Of a stretch of 64,000 nt of DNA, positions 58,523 through 64,000 are shown piece by piece. Made by a program: the position numbers and the translations under genes. The stretch lies in assembly GCA_033398695.1 (NCBI GenBank), contig CM065815.1:145249001-145313000 (forward strand), given 5' to 3'. The stretch's first letter is position 1; the number at the start of each line of letters is the position of its first letter. The notes under the pieces were generated by a model. It saw nothing but the letters and a program-made list of their open reading frames with translations, was not told where the DNA came from and did not search any database. The DNA comes from Orobanche coerulescens. Lineage: Eukaryota; Streptophyta; Magnoliopsida; Lamiales; Orobanchaceae.

Positions 58523-59379
58523 CAGGTACGGTCCGTTGTGGCCTCTGGAGTTTGGTACATGATGTGTATGAACAGTGAATGTGTGGAACCGGGTACGGTT
58601 CGTCGTGGCCTCCGGGGTTCGTTACTTGACGAGTACGAACAGTGAGTTAATAAATAACGTTTTGATGTTAAATGTCGAACGTGATGATATCTTCACTAAT
58701 GTATTTTGAAACAAGAACCGGGCTGAGGCCTTAACGATTTTCGAAAGAGATTTTGTAATTTGGGACTCGAGGTCCAAAAGAATTTATACTTTAAAAATTC
58801 CCGAGATGCCGAGTTTGATTTTAAATACTTCATCGCTTGTTTTCTAATTAATAAAACCTCTCAGGAATATTTTGACAATTGATTGTCGTACTTGATTTGT
58901 GATTGCTTTTGCTTAATACATTTCGTATACTATTATACTTGCACTAGTAAAATAGTGGAATTTTACTAACCCCGAATAATCGGGGGTGGATGTCTGTTTT
59001 GCTTCCAGGTACAGGCAGGTTCGGTGGAGCAGTCACAGGATCGGCACAGGAAGTGACGAGGTACGATACTAATCAAGAGTTGAGAGTTTGATCGAGTTAT
59101 GTTGTATCGACTGAGTTATAGTCAGACTTCCGCGGTTGTGTATCTTTACCCCTGTGTGGGTATTCATTGTAAAGAGTTGTATTTCATCTCGTTTGCATTA
59201 GCCGTGTGACCTCATCAGTCTGTGCGGTTGTATTGTGATTGACCTTAATGGTATGTATTATTGTTGTGCTTGAATCCGGTCGGTCAAGTTTTTGGTAGTT
59301 CTGTGTTGTCTAGCCTAGTAGGTCCTCGTGGCGAGGGTCTACGGCATGTAATATTCTCATATGGTCTGGGGGTGTTACA
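58523..59379 (+). repeat. Element F: 3' part of another gypsy LTR
   Basis: It begins abruptly after the D LTR. Two imperfect 65-bp units with GTACGGT(C/T)CGT(T/C)GTGGCCTC come first. Then come the twin-hairpin/CTAAC module (58945-58985), acceptor-like TTGCTTCCAG (ends 59008), a terminal hairpin (59318-59342) and the LTR end GTGTTACA at 59379. The 5' part of this LTR and any body are absent, so D probably inserted in it or recombined with it. Confidence 0.75.
58945..59008 (+). promoter_or_regulatory. Twin-hairpin/CTAAC module and acceptor-like site, element F
   Basis: TAGTAAAAT (58945-58953) pairs with ATTTTACTA (58960-58968), with the loop AGTGGA as in E. TACTAAC lies at the junction. CCCCGA (58970-58975) pairs with TCGGGG (58980-58985). 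TCTGTTTTGCTTCCAG ends at 59008. Confidence 0.65.
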
Positions 59380-59700
59380 GGTTTAGCCAACAACGGGGCC
59401 GTCTTCGCTTAAGACTAGTCAGATTAGGCTGACAATCGGGGTCGTCGTCGTCGTCTAAGACCGGCCCGTTTAGCCGACAACCTTAGTGTGGTCGGCTAAA
59501 GGCCGAGATATAGTCGATGAACGGCCTCAAACGTCGTCGACTAGACTTTAGCCGACGGACCTCGGCCGATCGAACTATAGCTGGCGGCACAAGGCTTTAC
59601 CCGACCACTTTTGGCTATTGGCTGAAGTATCGATATTGGTTGCGGCAGCCTCATTTGCCCTCGACCGTTCCAGTAAAATTAAACAATTCGATCAAATAAG
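59380..59700. repeat. TTTAGCCGAC-rich block
   Basis: TTTAGCC(A/G)AC and its reverse GTCGGCTAAA, with variants, recur about eight times in both orientations, plus a short (CGT)n run at about 59447. This pattern resembles the subterminal repeats of a DNA transposon. No terminal inverted repeat was found. Confidence 0.5.
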
Positions 59701-60752
59701 ATTAAATTAAATTATTACTGGAGTTTCAAAAGGATGTTGGATTAAAATCCAAAATTGAAGTCACGTATTAATAATGACTCCAGTGTGCAAAAACAAGTGA
59801 ATAAAAACACATCATTAACATGTTCAAAAATTTTAAACCAAAAAACAAGTAGCATATAATATATTCTAAAAATAAAAAATGTATGCATATAATAAATGTA
59901 AATTGAAAACTTTTGGGGTGGTTTTATTTTATTTTATAATCTTTTCTCCCAAATAAACAAACAGACAATGATCCCACGTTAGGGAATGATGCTTCCGTAA
60001 AAGTAGTCAAACCAATATTGTGGTAGGTACATATTCTTTGTATAAAAGGGGCCGTTTTGCTTTATTTTATAATCTTTTATATATTGTGGCACGCATCCTG
60101 CAATTTGAAGACAAGTACTCAAATATACGATTATGTCTAATACTTCTAGAAACTTATCGTTAAGCTTTTAATTTCTTATTCTTAGTTCTTTTAATCTCAA
60201 TATATATCGTTTAATTTTTTGGTTAATTTTCAGAGTAAATTACTATGTATTAATATTTTTCGATTTTTTTTTCAGATTTCTATAATTATATAATTTGTTA
60301 AATTTCAGATTTCTCTTCATGATTATATGCTTTTAATATGGTACACTCTCCCACAAATAATAATGTGATGAAATCTCTGAAAAACGAATTTATTCGCTTT
60401 TTTTTTTTTTTTTTTTGCAGACATTGGTTTAATTTGAGTAGGGAGATTGAAAAGTCTTCCCCTTTGAATTAAAAAGATGGCAATTTGGTGATAAAGTCTG
60501 GCATGCGTTAATCATGCCAAAGAAAAGAAAGAACGGAAAAAAAAAAAAAAAAGGAGAGGGGGACAGAGGAGTGAAGGAAGAAAGAGGTGATAGAGAGGAA
60601 AGAATAACAAAACGAGGAGTCTCCTCGGAGGAGAGAAAAAGAGGAGAGAGAAGTTGGACTGTGAATTACATTTTGTATTTTATAAAATAGATCGTTTATT
60701 ATCCCTTGTAATATTAAGATACACGCCGATTATTTATCTATATAAATTAAAT
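59701..60752. other. AT-rich flank with A/T and GA runs
   Basis: No coding. Holds a homologue of 62030-62150 (59905-60050), a homologue of 1780-2400 (60137-60340), a T-run (60398-60416), an A-run (60537-60553) and a GA-rich stretch (60554-60660). Confidence 0.6.
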
Positions 60753-61750
60753 AAGGGGTTGTTTACCAAATTTATTTGTCTGGGTAAATTGTGTCTGTCT
60801 GGATAAATTTGTCTGTATGCTTAAATGTGTCTGTCTGGGTAAATTGATGTTGTTGTTTACTTTTTCATCTGAATAAACTGTCTGAATAACAGAAATGACC
60901 GGTTTATCCCTGGTATGAATTATAAGCTGTTTTCAAAATAAATGATATAATCCAAAAATCAAAACATAAATTCATAAAGTACTTAAAAATCCAATTTAAA
61001 ACACAAAGAAGTCAAGTTCAAATACAAAGTAACCAAATTCAAACACAAAGTAGACAAATTCAAACATTATTGAAAAATCAAATTTGACTCATTTGCTATA
61101 CATATTATTTAAATTTAAATAAATATTATACATAAATGATTCAATTTTGTATGTAAGTAATATATAAATATTTAATACATAGATAAATAATACGTATAAT
61201 ATACAATATATATTTATATATAGAAATATATTTTCAATAGATAAGAACATATATAATAAATATTATACATATGAATAAATATTGATATATAAGTAATATA
61301 TAATATTTATTTATATATTCATAATATATATATATATATGATATTTTGTAGATAGAGAAGTTTATTTATGCAATAATATATAGTAACAAATATTATATAT
61401 AAATTGATAATGTGTAATATTTATATATGAATAATATATATTACATTCATTTATATTAAAACCTAAATTTTTTATATTGTATATATAAATGAGTATATAT
61501 AATAGGGACACGAGAGTCATTTTTTGTCCTAAATTATTTATATTGTAGATATAAATGTGTGGTTTTCAATTAGGAGTAAGAGAGTAATTTTTTTGTCTGG
61601 ATGGGGACAACACCACTTTTCATGCTTAATGAATAAGCCATTTTTTTCTACGTGAATAAGTCATTAAGCCACAAGTAAACACCTCCAAACGTCTGAGCGA
61701 ATAAGACATTTTATCCATTAAGCTGATTAAGTCACAAGTAAACAGTCCCG
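60753..61750. mobile_element. Possible non-autonomous hAT-like element
   Basis: The left end AAGGGGTTGTTTAC and the reverse complement of the right end CGGGACTGTTTAC are similar short inverted ends. The flanks AATTAAAT (60745-60752) and AAGTGAAT (61751-61758) match at 6 of 8 positions, as for an aged 8-bp hAT duplication. GTCTG(G/T)GTAAATT-like repeats lie inside the left end and GAATAAG(C/T)CAT-like ones inside the right. The interior is AT-rich without coding. Confidence 0.45.
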
Positions 61751-62264
61751 AAGTGAATTATTGAATATGTTTTCAAAAAATTATTGATTAATCCCTTTAC
61801 TTTATTCAATGCATTGTAAATTACCCCTTATGCACAAGACGATCGAGGAGAATACATATTTTTTTTTTAAACACAGAAGGGTAATGTGTCATTTTAATTT
61901 ACACATGGCGTAATCTGTTCATTTTTCAGAATATAGAAGGATATTATGACTACTTAATTTATACAAAAGAATAAATGATCCATTTTTATAAAACATATAA
62001 ATTATAAAAATAAAAAATCTATTCATATTATAAATATAAATTAAAAAATTTGGGGTGATTTTCTTTACATTTATAGTCTTTTGTAAACAAACAGACAAGA
62101 ATCCCACATTTAGAGAGTGGTGCTTTTATAAAAGGAGTCAAATCAATATTGTGAAACAATTCTTTACAGGGAAAATATAGACTTGTATCAATTTAAATAT
62201 AAGAATATTTATTTTTGCTCTTATGTAATAATATTTCATTTGATAGGCAAATCGTCGGCTATAA
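61751..62264. other. AT-rich flank
   Basis: No gene seen. 62030-62150 resembles 59905-60050 (AAACAAACAGACAA, ATCCCAC, GTAGTCAAA/GAGTCAAAT, CAATATTGTG). Confidence 0.5.
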
Positions 62265-62640
62265 TATAGATGACTCGAATGTATTTTATGCGATCAGATG
62301 CAATCAGGCGACTCGAATGGATATTTCAAAGGCATTTTAGGTGATCCGAATGTAATTCGGTAACTCGAGTAGGTGATTGAATGTATATTAGGTGACTCGA
62401 ATAAGTGACTCGAATACATTCTAGGTAACTTGGATATAATTTAATGGCTGGAATATGTGGTACAAATGTATATTAGGTGACTCGAATACTTAGGCTATTC
62501 AGATGTAATTATGTGACTCGAATAGACGACTCGAATGTAATTTAGATGACTTTAATATGTGAATCGAATATATTTTTTATTACTCGAGTAACTGATTCGA
62601 ATGTGTTATTTGAAGAGATGACTCGAATATCTTTGAATAA
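62265..62640. repeat. Degenerate GGTGACTCGAAT tandem array, right copy
   Basis: Closely parallels 1300-1700 unit by unit (for example GATATTTCAAAGGCATTTTAG, ATTCGGTAACTCGAGTAGG, AACTTGGATATAATTTAATGG) in the same orientation. Confidence 0.72.
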
Positions 62641-62689
62641 GATCAAAGTCTAAGTATGAAAAAATTGTTATTAAAATATGAATGAAAAA

Positions 62690-63125
62690 GGGAATTGGTT
62701 GGTGGTCCAATGATAGGACACCTACACTTAAAGACACCATTTGAGAGGTCTTGGGTTCAATTCCCACCAAGGAGGTGAAAGATGATGTTTTTTCTCTTTA
62801 TGATCCTCTAGCTCCCCGGAGCTAGCTCGAGCGACCGCTAATCAATGTTTAATCTCGCGTCAAGCGGCAGTGTGGGAGTATTTCATTGCTGGGAACCCGG
62901 AGGTGCTGACCAATCAGTGGTTGTTCTCCCGAGAAGCATCTTTGGGCGGCGCTGTTAATCCGGTTAAGAGCCTTCTAAGCTGCGTGAAGTGTACAGAAAA
63001 GACATTGGGAACCCTGGAATTGCTCGAGCGACTCGCGATTTACTTCTCTCAATGGGTTAGAAATAGGTTCATTGAGGGACTAGGATTAGTCCGGCTAAGC
63101 TGGGATCAGCTAGTTATAAAAAAAA
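62690..63125 (+). mobile_element. SINE with 12-bp target duplication
   Basis: The head has a tRNA-like pol III promoter: an A-box-like TGGTCCAATG at about 62702 and a strong B box GGGTTCAATTCCC at 62753-62765. The tail is an A-run. The element is flanked by ATGAATGAAAAA at 62678-62689 and 63126-63137. The paralogous site at 1748-1759 carries a single ATGAATGAAAAA with no insert, a natural empty site. The length, about 436 bp, is large for a plant SINE. The body ends with GGGACTAGGATTAGTCCGG. The open frame across it (62870-63133) is not taken as a gene. Confidence 0.85.
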
Positions 63126-63137
63126 ATGAATGAAAAA

Positions 63138-64000
63138 AATTACTCCATATATATTCAAAACAGACACTTGCATTATTGTTACCCTTCTTGTATATATAAC
63201 TGCTAGTTCTGCACCAAAAAAAATATAACTGCTAGTTGGCAGGGACACAGCAATTTGAAAAGTAGTCAAATTGCAATTATGTCCCGTCGAAACTCGACGG
63301 GTAATCACTTTATGTAGCAATTTATAAGTAAAAATCAAAAAATAATTTAATATTTTGTTAAGGTTCAGCCACTTTTGAAATTATACCGCAGCGGAACACC
63401 AATAAACAAAAATAATGAGTATGGGATTCAGCCACCCGAACTCCTTTAGAATTTATGTACTTGTATTCGTCATAAACCCGATTGAAAGATAATTTTACTA
63501 CTTATTCCAGTTCAAAACTCAGATAGTAACACATGAAATAATAGAAGTATGGTACAAATATTCAAACTTGTTTAAATTATACTCATATTCATCAAACTCG
63601 ATTAAAATATGATTTTATTACCTGTTCATATCTCAGACCCTATATAATATCCGCTAATTACTCAACGTATTTAAATTTATATAATTTAAATAATTAAACA
63701 TAAGTTGCTATAGTAATTGGTCAATTCATCTCAATGAAAACTCAAACATTGTAAAGTAAAGGTTAAGAATAAATATTATAAATAACAAAAGATTAAAAGT
63801 TAAATTCCTAGTATAATTTTAGAATTATATAATCTGCAAAAACCCTTGAAAATTTATATACTTATATTTTGATGTGGAATTTAAGATTTTAGATAAATAA
63901 TAAAAAAATAAATAAAAAACTTCATGTAGTAGAGAGGGTTAACGTGATACTTCAAATCCATATTGCTATTAGATATTTTATATATTTATTTGTAAGCGAA
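63138..64000. other. AT-rich terminal flank
   Basis: The first part (63140-63300) resembles the sequence after 1760 and around 60090. The rest is AT-rich with nothing I can identify. Confidence 0.6.

Noticed and set aside
59380..59700. The TTTAGCCGAC block as the missing right end of the 12013 CACTA element
   Set aside because: The left end uses TGTCACGG/CCGTGACA subterminal motifs, which are absent here, and no CTGTAGTG terminus follows.
62700..62770. A functional tRNA gene at the SINE head
   Set aside because: Only A-box-like and B-box sequence is present. No acceptor stem or anticodon arm can be paired, and the body continues for about 360 bp to an A-tail with a target duplication.
62870..63133. 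An 87-codon open frame
   Set aside because: It lies wholly inside the SINE body and its A-tail, so coding is unlikely.

Overview
The window is a transposable-element nest from a plant nuclear genome. I infer a eudicot from the mix of elements: Tekay/Del-like chromoviral Ty3/gypsy LTR elements, Ty1/copia elements, a CACTA transposon, a Stowaway MITE and a tRNA-type SINE. I cannot name the species. I find no intact host gene, rRNA, tRNA or CRISPR array. The only long intact reading frame is a 512-residue gag in element C. Everything else coding is broken transposon gag-pol or transposase.

Layout. 1-2440: AT-rich flank with GATATCCG-type repeats, a long-TIR foldback element (382-1236), a degenerate GACTCGAAT array and a Stowaway MITE. 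2442-3017 and 11927-12012: a minus-strand copia integrase remnant, split by element A (3018-11921, TSD CTTTT). A is a gypsy element with 3.3-kb LTRs and only a gag relic. From 12013 a CACTA transposon begins inside the same copia relic. Its body is split by element B (12533-20898, TSD GATTT, a Tekay gypsy with broken gag-pol and chromodomain) and element C (23619-27791, TSD GCAAG, copia-type LTRs plus gag only). Its transposase exons lie at 22890-23613, 27797-29482 and about 29560-29641.

30033-58522: the 3' end and 3' LTR of gypsy element D. This LTR is split by copia element X (minus strand, 32361-57657, TSD CTTCG/CTTTG). X is split in turn by copia element Y (plus strand, 35556-about 44252, LTR-body-LTR plus a second partial leader) and by gypsy element E (46521-55168, TSD AATTT, 3.3-kb LTRs, no coding). 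58523-59379: the 3' part of another gypsy LTR (F). 59380-64000: AT-rich flank with a TTTAGCCGAC-rich block, a hAT-like element, a second GACTCGAAT array and a SINE with a 12-bp TSD. A SINE-free paralogue of the SINE insertion site is present near 1750.

Non-coding design is the most interesting part. (1) In five LTR families (A, B, C, D, E) an array of short palindromic or inverted motifs sits just upstream of a TATA box. The motif differs between families: TGTGCCGCGGCACA in A, CGACCGTGTC/GACACGGTCG in B, TTACGTACGTAA in C, TAGCGCACGCTA in D and E. (2) The gypsy LTRs share a structured module near their 3' ends: a hairpin, a CTAAC branch-point-like box, a second hairpin, then an AG acceptor-like site. 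Stem bases covary between families. Conserved GTAA and AGGCAAGT donor-like sites lie upstream. Together these suggest an intron inside the LTR with a structured 3' splice site. I infer this from the sequence; there is no transcript evidence here.
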